The notes under the pieces: generated by a model | The model's input: only the letters and a program-made list of their open reading frames with translations | Databases searched by the model: none | What the model was told of the DNA's origin: nothing | Part shown: in pieces, positions 23,099 to 31,200 of the stretch | Position numbering within the stretch: position 1 is the first letter of the stretch | How the letters are laid out: each line of letters opens with the position of its first letter | Made by a program: the position numbers and the translations under genes | Source of the DNA: Myxococcales bacterium | GTDB lineage: Bacteria; Myxococcota_A; Polyangia; Polyangiales; Polyangiaceae | DNA: 35,063 nt | Direction of reading: 5' to 3' | Assembly: GCA_025351875.1 (NCBI GenBank) | Contig: JANXVA010000461.1 | Coordinates: forward strand, 1-35,063

Positions 23099-23824
23099 TC
23101 AGTCGTAGCGCTCGCTGTGGACCTGCTTGCGATCTACACCCATCTTCTTTCGCAGGAGATCTCGCACCGCCCCGACCATTCGCTCGAGCCCGCAGATGTA
23201 GATGTGCGGAGGACCTGCGACCCCGAGCTCGCGCCAGAGCGCCTCGGCGTGGGTCTGTACGTAGCCCCTCAGGCCAGGCCAGTCGGAGGCGGGCTGCGAA
23301 ATGCTGTAGACTACACGGAAATTGGGATACTTCGCCGCGAGCGCCTCGAGCTCCTCGAGGTAGAGGCGATCCTCCTCGTGCCGCACCCCGAAGAGCAAGG
23401 TCATCGGAGAGGTCTCGCCGGCCGCGAGCGCATCCTTGAACATGCTGCGGAGGGGCGTAACCCCTGTGCCGGTGCCCACGAACAGCGAAGGATGACCAGC
23501 CCCCCGAGGGCGCGTGAAGAAGCCCTGCGGCCCGATCACGCGCAGCGTCGCGCCGAGCGGCAGCTCGTGGAGGAAGGTCGAACCGTGGCCTCCCGCGATC
23601 TTCGTGACCGCCACCTCGAAGGTCGGCGATTCGTCCGGCGGCGAGGCGATCGAATACGCACGCCGCGCCTCGCCGTCGGCGAGCGGGAGCACCAGGCTCA
23701 CCCACTGTCCTGCCTGAAACGAGAACGGTTCGCCGTCGACGCGGTCGAAGCCGAGCTCACGCACACCCGGCGCGAGCATCCGCGCGCGGGACAGGCGCAC
23801 GTCGAAGGTCGGCGGCGGTGGCAT
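23099..23824 (-). CDS. Ferredoxin-NADP+ reductase-family flavoprotein
   Basis: A 241-aa soluble oxidoreductase. The FAD-binding barrel contains QAGQWVSLVLPL and the signature RAYSIAS (55-61), then GGHGSTFLHELPLG. The NAD(P) domain has VGTGTGVTPLRSM (116-128), LLFGVRHEEDRLYLEEL and the late YICGLERMV motif with a conserved Cys-Gly. It should move electrons between NAD(P)H and a one-electron carrier through FAD. There is no 2Fe-2S ferredoxin domain fused, so the partner (ferredoxin, flavodoxin or an oxygenase) must be separate and is not visible nearby. The length is typical of the short bacterial FNR/FRE type. The next gene upstream on the same strand ends 21 bp away, so the two are probably co-transcribed. 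Confidence 0.93.
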   Translation of the reverse strand: MPPPPTFDVRLSRARMLAPGVRELGFDRVDGEPFSFQAGQWVSLVLPLADGEARRAYSIASPPDESPTFEVAVTKIAGGHGSTFLHELPLGATLRVIGPQGFFTRPRGAGHPSLFVGTGTGVTPLRSMFKDALAAGETSPMTLLFGVRHEEDRLYLEELEALAAKYPNFRVVYSISQPASDWPGLRGYVQTHAEALWRELGVAGPPHIYICGLERMVGAVRDLLRKKMGVDRKQVHSERYD

Positions 23825-23845
23825 GGCTTCGCCTCGGCTATAGCA

Positions 23846-24559
23846 TCAGGCGCGCGCGCGCGGCAGGCTCTCCACGCGATAGGCAAACGCTGCCTTCACG
23901 CGTGACGAGCTCCGGAAGACTAGCTCCATCCGGAGGAGCGCATCGAGCACGTCCGTCGTGGCCATGTCGCGCTCGCGTGCCGCGGCGATCACCTTGAGCA
24001 GCGGCTCGGTCGCTTCGGAAGAGTGGTGGAGCGCGCCAGGGAGCACGAACAGCGGAGCTACGCCGTCGTCGCCGGCGGCCGGGCCGGCCACCACCCGCGC
24101 ATCCATCGCTCCCTCCGCGTGCTCGAGCGTGACCGCTTGAGCTTCGTCGAGGTGGCGAACCATGAGCTCGGCGCCCGACCAGAGGTCGACGAGGTGCGCC
24201 CCGCCATCATCGACGTCCTCGACCAGGAAGACGCCGCGATGCGCCCGACCGAAGCGCGCGACGACGCGCTTTACCTCTTCGCCCGCATGCGGCGCGGCGA
24301 GGGCGGCGAACCCCTGCGCGGTCACGGCGTCGTCCCAGAACGCTCGGCTCCGGGCCTCGAACCACGCGTCCTCCGGCCCGAAGGCGCCCGTGCGCTTCTC
24401 GAAGCGCTCGCGCATGCGCCGGGCCTCGGCGGCGAGGTCGAGGTCGGGGCCCGACGCGCGCGTCCGGCCCGACGGCGCCCCGGAAATCGCGAGCGAAACG
24501 ACCGCGTCGTACGCGGCGAGAACGGTGGCGGCCGTGGTATCGTTGTGTGAGCGTCCCAT
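23846..24559 (-). CDS. Unknown protein, start codon overlapping its divergent neighbour
   Basis: A 237-aa soluble protein without a recognised family, signal peptide or membrane helix. It has an acid-rich middle (HRGVFLVEDVDDGGAHLVDLWSGAELMVRHLDEAQA) that reads as a beta-rich module, between two helical parts. The beginning (RMRERFEKRTGAFGPEDAWFEARSRAFWDD) and a C-terminal helix (EPLLKVIAAARERDMATTDVLDALLRMELVF) are distinctive. The ATG at 24559 is well fixed, because an in-frame TGA lies seven codons upstream and no other start codon is near. Its ATG shares two bases with the ATG of the opposite gene (CATG). It is followed 21 bp later by the flavoprotein gene, which hints at a shared transcript. 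Confidence 0.78.
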   Translation of the reverse strand: MGRSHNDTTAATVLAAYDAVVSLAISGAPSGRTRASGPDLDLAAEARRMRERFEKRTGAFGPEDAWFEARSRAFWDDAVTAQGFAALAAPHAGEEVKRVVARFGRAHRGVFLVEDVDDGGAHLVDLWSGAELMVRHLDEAQAVTLEHAEGAMDARVVAGPAAGDDGVAPLFVLPGALHHSSEATEPLLKVIAAARERDMATTDVLDALLRMELVFRSSSRVKAAFAYRVESLPRARA

Positions 24560-24977
24560 GCAGAACCGAGTCTTCTTCTCTCAGGCGTCTGTCGACCAGT
24601 GGGGTATCGACGGCAAGATCGATCTCATCGACGGCGAGCTCATCCTGCTCGCGGAGGGCCGAAGGTACAAGGTCGAGGAGTCCGTCCGCATCGTGACCGA
24701 GGTCACGGGGGCGAATGACGATCGCAAGATCATCGGAAAGGTGAAGCCGAAGCGCGCCCTCGACGAGATCGGCGCCGAGCTCCTGGAGACCTCGATGATC
24801 CTCGGCGACAACGCCTACGACGTCGTGCCCGGGTGGAGCGGCACACCGAGCTGCCCCTTCGCCGACCACCTCGTCTCGCCCGAGCGCAACGTCGCGCGCG
24901 CCGGCAAGACCGATCTCGGCACGGGTCCAAGCAGCGACGAGGAGCTGCTCCAGCGCTTCGCCGCTGGCGAGCTCTGA
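24558..24977 (+). CDS. Small unknown protein heading the hem cluster
   Basis: A 139-aa soluble protein, family not recognised. It begins MQNRVFFSQASVDQWGIDGK and is predicted beta-rich at first (IDLIDGELILLAEGRRYKVEESVRIVTEVTG). It has a central KIIGKVKPKRALDEIGAELLETSMILGDNAYDVVPGW and ends in a disordered part with PSSDEELLQRFAAGEL. The pattern suggests a small regulatory or structural domain; I give no function. Its start overlaps the divergent gene's start in the sequence CATG. An upstream in-frame TTG at 24543 is an alternative start. Its stop is 12 bp before the HemX-like gene, so it probably opens the heme gene transcript. Confidence 0.75.
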   Translation: MQNRVFFSQASVDQWGIDGKIDLIDGELILLAEGRRYKVEESVRIVTEVTGANDDRKIIGKVKPKRALDEIGAELLETSMILGDNAYDVVPGWSGTPSCPFADHLVSPERNVARAGKTDLGTGPSSDEELLQRFAAGEL

Positions 24978-24989
24978 GGCACCCCGCCT

Positions 24990-25865
24990 TTGAACGAGTC
25001 GCTCGCCAACGTCCTGTTCGTTCTGACGTCGGTCACGTACGTCGCGGCGTCGGTGCTGTTCCTGCGCTTCCTCGTGCGCGGCAAGGGGGACGTGGGAACG
25101 GTGGGGCCGCGCCTCATCGCGTTCGGCGCCGTGTTCCATGCGGCGCACATCTGCGTGGCTTCGCTGGTGCTGAAGGTCTGCCCCGTCGAGGGCATCCACT
25201 TCCCGATGAGCGTCGCGTCGATGCTCATGTGCGCGGCCTACGTGGTCGCCCGGAAGAGGCTCCGCGTGGAGGTGGCTGGTGCCTTCATCGCGCCGCTCGC
25301 GCTGACGTCGCTCATGGCGTCTCGCTTCGTCGGGCGCGCGGAGCCGGGCGAGGGCGTCAAGAGCTTCATCCTGCCGTTCCACGTCACGCTCAACCTCTTC
25401 GGCGTCGCGCTCTTCGGGCTCGCGTTCTCCGCAGCTGCGCTCTACCTGGTGCAGGAGCGCTTCGTGAAGTCGAAGCGCATCGACGGCATGTCGCGGCGCC
25501 TGCCCCCGCTCGACGCGCTCGATCGCGCCGAGCATCGCTTCCTGCTCGCAGGCTTTCCGCTGCTCACGGTCGGCATCATCACCGGCACGGTCTGGGCGCA
25601 ACGCGTCGAGGCCGGCGCCACGGCCGACATCCTCCGCGCCGTGTTCGGTTACGTCACGTGGCTCGTCATCGCCGGCGTGCTCTTCCTCCGCGCCGCGGCC
25701 GGGTGGCGTGGTCGCCGCGCCGCGTACGGAACGATCGCCGGTTTTGCGTTCGCGGTCCTCGTGCTCGTCGTCTACCTGACACGCACGGCCACTCCGCACA
25801 CGGTCGCGAGCCCGACGGGCACCGCATCGTCGCCGGTCCTCACGCGCACGGCGGTGCAGCCGTGA
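24990..25865 (+). CDS. hemX: HemX/CcsA-like integral membrane protein
   Basis: A 291-aa protein with about eight hydrophobic helices (LANVLFVLTSVTYVAASVLFL, LIAFGAVFHAAHICVASLVL, FILPFHVTLNLFGVALFGLAFSAAALYLV, LLTVGIITGTVWA and further helices to the end). It belongs to the cytochrome c assembly superfamily CcsA/ResC/HemX. Conserved histidines FHAAH and FHVTLN fit heme-handling relatives. The Trp-rich WWD heme-delivery loop of true CcsA is not apparent, which favours HemX. HemX proteins are often encoded beside hemA and in Bacillus lower HemA levels. The TTG start at 24990 sits 12 bp after the previous gene. The GTG of hemA overlaps the last bases of this gene, so translation is probably coupled. 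Confidence 0.88.
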   Translation: MNESLANVLFVLTSVTYVAASVLFLRFLVRGKGDVGTVGPRLIAFGAVFHAAHICVASLVLKVCPVEGIHFPMSVASMLMCAAYVVARKRLRVEVAGAFIAPLALTSLMASRFVGRAEPGEGVKSFILPFHVTLNLFGVALFGLAFSAAALYLVQERFVKSKRIDGMSRRLPPLDALDRAEHRFLLAGFPLLTVGIITGTVWAQRVEAGATADILRAVFGYVTWLVIAGVLFLRAAAGWRGRRAAYGTIAGFAFAVLVLVVYLTRTATPHTVASPTGTASSPVLTRTAVQP

Positions 25866-27268
25866 GCTTGCCGGTCGTCGTCATCGGCGTCTCCCACAAG
25901 ACCGCGCCCGTCGACGTCCGCGAGCGCTTCGCTGCCGGTGCGGAGATCCTCCCGGAGCTGCTCGCACGGCTCACGTCGCGGCCCGAGCTCGACGAGGCGA
26001 TGTTCCTCTCCACGTGCAACCGCGTCGAGATCGTCGTGCTCGCGAAGGCCGGCAAGAGCATCGAGGATGCGAAGCGGGGCGCCTCGCGCGCCGTCCGAGA
26101 GGCCCTTCGCGAGCAGCTCGGCGCATCGAGCATCGACGACCTCGGCGGATGGCTCTACGAGAAGAGCGGCGACGAGGCGGTGCGTCACATCTTCCGCGTC
26201 GCCGCGAGCCTGGACTCGATGGTCCTCGGCGAGCCGCAGATCCTCGGGCAGGTGAAGGACGCCTACGACGCCGCCGTCGCCGCCGGCGCGCTGCGCAGCC
26301 ACCTCGCGCGTTGCGTGCATCGTGCATTCACCGTCGCGAAGCGCATCCGCAGCGAAACGCAGCTCGGCGCCGGCATCGTCAGCATCTCGAGCGTGGCCGT
26401 CGATCTGGCCAAGCGCATCTTCGGTGACCTCGGCACCAGCACCGTGCTCCTCGTCGGCGCCGGAGAGATGGCCGAGCAGGCCGCGAAGAGCCTGGCCAAG
26501 AGCGCCAAGTCGATCCGGGTCTGCAACCGTAGCTTCGACCGCGCCGCCACGCTCGCCGCGACGTTCGGCGGAACGGCCGCGCCGCTCGATCAGCTCGAGG
26601 CGGAGCTCGTCATCTCCGACGTGGTGGTGGCCAGCACCTCCAGCAAGACCTTCGTCATCACCCGCGACCTCGTGAAGCGCGTGATGAAGCAGCGGAAGGG
26701 CAAGACGCTCTTCCTCATCGACATCGCCGTTCCCCGCAACGTCGAGCCGGACGTTCACAAGCTCGATAACGTGTACGTCTACAACGTCGACGACCTCGAG
26801 GCCGAGGTAGCCGAGAACATGAAGGCGCGCCACGCCGAGGTCGAGGCTGCAGAGGCCATCGTCGCCGCCGAGCTCGCCGACTGGGCGGCGTGGGCACGTG
26901 GGCTCAACGTGAATCCCACGGTCGTCGCGCTGCGCGCGCGCACTCGCGGCGTCCTCGTCGCCGAGCTCGAGCGAAGCCTGAGCGGTCGCCTCAAGCACCT
27001 CACCGAGGGGGATCGCGCCGCGCTCGCCCAGATGGTCGAGAGCGCGACGAACAAGCTGCTCCACGCGCCGACGACGCGCCTCAAGCAAGCTGCGTCCACG
27101 AGCGACGCCGACGCCGGCGATCTCGTTCACGCCCTTCATCACCTGTTCGACCTACCGGCGGTCGCCGAGGCGCTCGGTGAGGACGAGCGTGACTCTCGCA
27201 TGATGAAGAGCGAGAGCGTCGTTCCGCATTCTGAAGAAGAAGAGCAGAGCGGTCGCCTCCCGCACTGA
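25862..27268 (+). CDS. hemA: Glutamyl-tRNA reductase
   Basis: A 468-aa enzyme that reduces glutamyl-tRNA(Glu) to glutamate-1-semialdehyde with NADPH, the first step of the C5 route to heme. Catalytic Cys52 is in FLSTCNRVEI, followed by SLDSMVLGEPQILGQVKDAY. The NADPH domain carries VLLVGAGEMAEQAAKSL and VCNRSFDRA, then IDIAVPRNVEPDV and the C-terminal dimerisation helices. The start is GTG 25862, overlapping the preceding stop as GTGA and placed directly before the first strand (VVVIGVSHKTAP). The C-terminal 20 residues are acidic and disordered. The hemC gene follows after 30 bp. The presence of HemA shows that the organism uses the C5 pathway and not ALA synthase at this locus. Confidence 0.98.
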   Translation: MSLPVVVIGVSHKTAPVDVRERFAAGAEILPELLARLTSRPELDEAMFLSTCNRVEIVVLAKAGKSIEDAKRGASRAVREALREQLGASSIDDLGGWLYEKSGDEAVRHIFRVAASLDSMVLGEPQILGQVKDAYDAAVAAGALRSHLARCVHRAFTVAKRIRSETQLGAGIVSISSVAVDLAKRIFGDLGTSTVLLVGAGEMAEQAAKSLAKSAKSIRVCNRSFDRAATLAATFGGTAAPLDQLEAELVISDVVVASTSSKTFVITRDLVKRVMKQRKGKTLFLIDIAVPRNVEPDVHKLDNVYVYNVDDLEAEVAENMKARHAEVEAAEAIVAAELADWAAWARGLNVNPTVVALRARTRGVLVAELERSLSGRLKHLTEGDRAALAQMVESATNKLLHAPTTRLKQAASTSDADAGDLVHALHHLFDLPAVAEALGEDERDSRMMKSESVVPHSEEEEQSGRLPH

Positions 27269-27298
27269 CGCTCTCTCACGAAAGCCCGCGAGAAGATC

Positions 27299-28231
27299 AT
27301 GAAGCTCACGTATGCCACCCGGCGCTCGGCCCTCGCTCTTGCGCAGTGCCGCGCGTTCGTCGCGCGCCTGAAGGCCGCGCATCCCCACCTCGAGATGATC
27401 GAGGAGCAGGTCGTCACCACCGGCGACAAGATCCAGGACCGCCCTCTCTCCGAGGTCGGCGGCAAGGGGCTCTTCGTGAAGGAGATCGAGGAGGCGCTCC
27501 TCGAGCGCCGCGCCGATCTCGCCGTTCACTCGATCAAGGACGTGCCCGGGGTGCTTCCGGACGGGCTCTTCATCGCGTGCATCCCGACGCGCGAGGACGC
27601 TCGTGACGTGCTCGTGGCGCCGAAGCACGGCGGTCTCGCGTCGCTCCCGCGAGGCGCGAAGGTCGGTACGAGCAGCCTGCGTCGCGCCGTGAGCCTGCGC
27701 GCGGCACGGCCCGATCTCGTCATCGTTCCGATGCGCGGCAACGTCGACACGCGCCTGCGCAAGGTCGACGAGGGCGAGTGCGACGCCATCGTGCTCGCGC
27801 GCGCGGGCCTCGTGCGGCTCGGTCTGGAGGCGCGCGCGACGGCGGTCCTCGAGCCCGAGATCTCGCTGCCCGCCGTGGGGCAGGGGGCGCTCGGCATCGA
27901 GTGTCGCGTCGACGACGCGTCGACGAGGGCTCTCCTCACGGCGCTGCACGACGAAGCGACGAGCCGCTGCGTGGCGGCCGAGCGAGGCGTGATGGTCGCG
28001 CTCGAGGGTGACTGCAAGACGCCTCTCGGCGCGTTCGGCGAGCGTCGCGTCCTCGAAGGCGGCGCGATCGAGCTTTTTTTGCGGGCGTTCATCTGCGATC
28101 CCGACGGCTCCAACCTCCGCCGTGGAGACGACACCGTCGCGTGGCCGGGCTCGGACGACGACGCGCGCGTCATCGGTGAGCGCCTCGGAGGAAAGCTCAA
28201 AGCGGGCTCTCGCGGCTCAAAGCTGCTCTGA
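27299..28231 (+). CDS. hemC: Porphobilinogen deaminase (hydroxymethylbilane synthase)
   Basis: A 310-aa enzyme that links four porphobilinogen molecules into hydroxymethylbilane. Family motifs are all present: ATRRSALALAQ, GDKIQDRPLSEVGGKGLFVKEIE, ADLAVHSIKDVPG, GTSSLRR, MRGNVDTRLRK, LPAVGQGALGIEC and the cofactor-bearing loop ALEGDCKTPLGAF, with Cys239 for the dipyrromethane. A GAGAAG ribosome site is just before ATG 27299. A run of seven T at 28074-28080 falls in the C-terminal domain but the frame continues without disruption. The tail is Lys/Gly-rich. It belongs to the hemX-hemA-hemC run, with hemA 30 bp upstream; hemD and hemB are not in the window. Confidence 0.98.
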   Translation: MKLTYATRRSALALAQCRAFVARLKAAHPHLEMIEEQVVTTGDKIQDRPLSEVGGKGLFVKEIEEALLERRADLAVHSIKDVPGVLPDGLFIACIPTREDARDVLVAPKHGGLASLPRGAKVGTSSLRRAVSLRAARPDLVIVPMRGNVDTRLRKVDEGECDAIVLARAGLVRLGLEARATAVLEPEISLPAVGQGALGIECRVDDASTRALLTALHDEATSRCVAAERGVMVALEGDCKTPLGAFGERRVLEGGAIELFLRAFICDPDGSNLRRGDDTVAWPGSDDDARVIGERLGGKLKAGSRGSKLL

Positions 28232-28254
28232 ATCCGAGGTAGCGTGACGGGAGC

Positions 28255-31200
28255 ATGACCGTCCTCGTCGTTGCCGAGAAGCCGAGCGTCGCGCGCGACA
28301 TCGCGCAGGTGCTCGGCGCTCGCACGCGCGCGGACGGCTATTTTCGCGGCGAGGGATACGTCGTCACCTGGGCCATCGGCCACCTGGTGGCGCTCGCCGA
28401 GCCCGGCGAGATGAACCCGGCGTGGAAGAGGTGGTCGCTCGAGGCGCTGCCGCTGCTCCCGCCGAGCTGGCCGCTCGTGGTCACGGAGAGCACGCGCACG
28501 CAGTTCGAGGTGGTCCGCAAGCTCCTCGTCGCAAAAGAGGTGCGCGGCGTCGTGTGCGCGACGGACGCCGGGCGCGAGGGCGAGCTCATCTTCCGGTACA
28601 TCTACGAGGCGGCGAAGGCGAACAAGCCGGTCCGGCGCCTCTGGATCTCGTCGCTGACGCCCGACGCGATCGCGGAAGGGTTCGGCAAGCTCCAGGACGG
28701 CAAGGACTACGACCGCCTCGCGGACGCGGCGCGGGCGCGGAGCCGCGCCGACTGGCTCGTCGGCATGAACCTGTCGCGCATGTACAGCATCGTCCACGAC
28801 GACAACCTCTCCGTCGGCCGCGTCCAGACGCCCACGCTCGCGATGCTCGTGGCGCGCGAGCTCGAGATCCGCGCGTTCGTGCCCGAGGACTACCTCGAGG
28901 TGGTCGCGACGTTCGGCGCGCAGGCCGACGGCCCCGAATCGCAGCCGTACCAGGGCACGTGGCAAAGGCCCGGGCCGCGCAAGGACGCGACGCGCCTGCC
29001 GCCCGACGCCATGCAGGCCGACGCCATCGTCCAGCGTGCGAAGCGCGGTCTCGCGCGCGTGGAGTCGGTCGATCGTCAGGTGAGGCGCGTGCCGCCGCCG
29101 GAGCTCTACGACCTCACCGAGCTACAGCGTCATGCGAACCGCCTCTTCGGCTACACGGCGCAGCGCACGCTCGAGATCGCGCAGAAGCTCTACGAGCGAC
29201 GGAAGCTGATCAGCTATCCGCGAACCGATAGTCGCCACATCTCGCGCGCGATCGAGGGCACGCTGCCTGCGATCACGGCGGCGCTTGCGCCGATGTATCA
29301 GGGGCTGGTGGCCGCGGGGACGGGTACGCGGCCGCTCGGCCCGCGCTTCGTCGACGATGAGCGGGTCAGCGATCACCATGCGATCCTCCCGACCGCGGCG
29401 AGGCCGCCGGCCGATCTCGCCGCGGACGAGCGCGCGATCTACGACCTCGTGTGTCGGCGGCTGCTCCAGGCCTGGCATCCCGAGCACGTCTACGGCGTGA
29501 CCACGGTGCTCACGGCGATCACGTGGAACGACCAGAAGGATCGCTTCACGAGCTCGGGCACGAGCATCGAGAACGTCGGGTGGAAGGTCCTCGAGCTCTC
29601 GCGCGCCACGACCGAGGTGACGCTGCCGGGCGGTCTGACCCCCGGCATGCCCCGCCGCGTGCTCGACGCCAAGGCCGTCGCGCGCAAGACGAAGGCGCCG
29701 CCGCGCTTCACCGACGGCACGCTCCTCACCGCGATGGAGACGGCGGGTCGCACGCTCGACGAGAAGGAGCTCTCGAAGGCCATGCGCGAGTGCGGCCTCG
29801 GCACGCCGGCAACGCGCGCCGCAATCCTCGAGACGCTCCTTCGTCGTGACTACGCGGTCCGCGACGGCAAGCTCCTCGAGGCCACGGAAAAGGGCGTGTC
29901 CCTCATCTCGATGGTGCACGAGCACGTGAAGAGCCCGGCGATGACGGGCGAGTGGGAGGCGAAGCTAGCCGGCATCGAACGAGGCGAGGTCGATCTCACC
30001 TCGTTCATGACCGACATCGAGCGCTACGTCCGCGAGGTCATCGGCAACGTCCCCGACGCTCCCTCGCGCGCGCCCCGATCGTCGAGCCCGAGCTCCCGAC
30101 CATCGGCGTCGGCCCCGACCTCGGCCCCGACCTCGAGCTTGGTCCCGCCCCGCACTGCCCGCTCCTCCGACCTCAAAGTCCTCCTTCACTCCTCGTTCGG
30201 CTTCCGTGACTTCCGCCCTTATCAAGAGGACGTCTGCCGCGCCGCCGCGGGCGGAGCCGATGTCCTCCTCGTGATGCCCACCGGAGCAGGCAAATCCCTC
30301 AGCTCCCAGCTCCCCGGCATCGCGCGCGGCGGCACGACGCTCGTGGTCAGCCCGCTCATCGCCCTCATGGAGGACCAGGTCTCGGCCCTCCAGAAGCGCG
30401 GCTTCGCCGCCGAGCGCATCCACTCGGGCCGCGATCGCGCCGACTCGCGCCGCGCCTGCCGTGCCTACCTCGACGGCGAGCTCGATTTCCTCTTCATCGC
30501 CCCGGAGCGCCTCAAGGTCCCCGGCTTCCCCGCGATGCTGGCGCGGCAGAAGCCGACGCTCATCGCGATCGACGAGGCGCACTGCATCTCGCAATGGGGC
30601 CACGATTTTCGCCCGGAGTACCGCATGCTCGGCGAGCGTCTCCCGGAGCTCCGGCCTGCGCCCATCATCGCGCTCACCGCGACCGCGACGCCCACTGTGC
30701 AGGACGACATCGTCAAGGAGCTGCGTCTGGCATCGCCGTCGCGCTTCATCCACGGGTTCCGCCGCACGAACATCGGCGTCGAGGTCGCGACCAAGAACCC
30801 GGGCGAGCGCGCCGAGGTCGTGCGCCGTCTCCTCTCTGACCCCGCGCAGCGCCCCGCGATAGTCTACGCGCCGACGCGCAAGGAGGCCGACGCGCTCGCG
30901 AAGGCGCTCTCGAAGCAGCGCATGCGCGCGGCCGCGTATCACGCGGGCCTCGCCACGAACGTTCGCGACGACGTGCAAACGCGCTTCCTCGGGAGCGCGC
31001 TCGACGTCATCGTCGCGACGACGGCGTTCGGCATGGGCATCGACAAATCGAACGTCCGCACCGTCCTCCACACCGCGCTCCCCGCGTCACTCGAGGGGTA
31101 TTACCAGGAGATCGGCCGTGCCGGACGGGATGGCGAGCCGTCGCGCGCGGTGCTCCTCCACTCGTTCGTCGACACGAAGACGCACGACTTCTTCTTCGAG

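Noticed and set aside
24207..25799. 530-codon minus-strand frame opposite the hem cluster
   Set aside because: Glu/Arg/His-rich shadow of the hemX-like and small unknown genes, without domain signatures.
28074..28080. Run of seven T in hemC as a possible programmed frameshift
   Set aside because: The normal frame continues with family-like sequence on both sides and alternative frames give nothing sensible. It may only be a slippage-prone spot.
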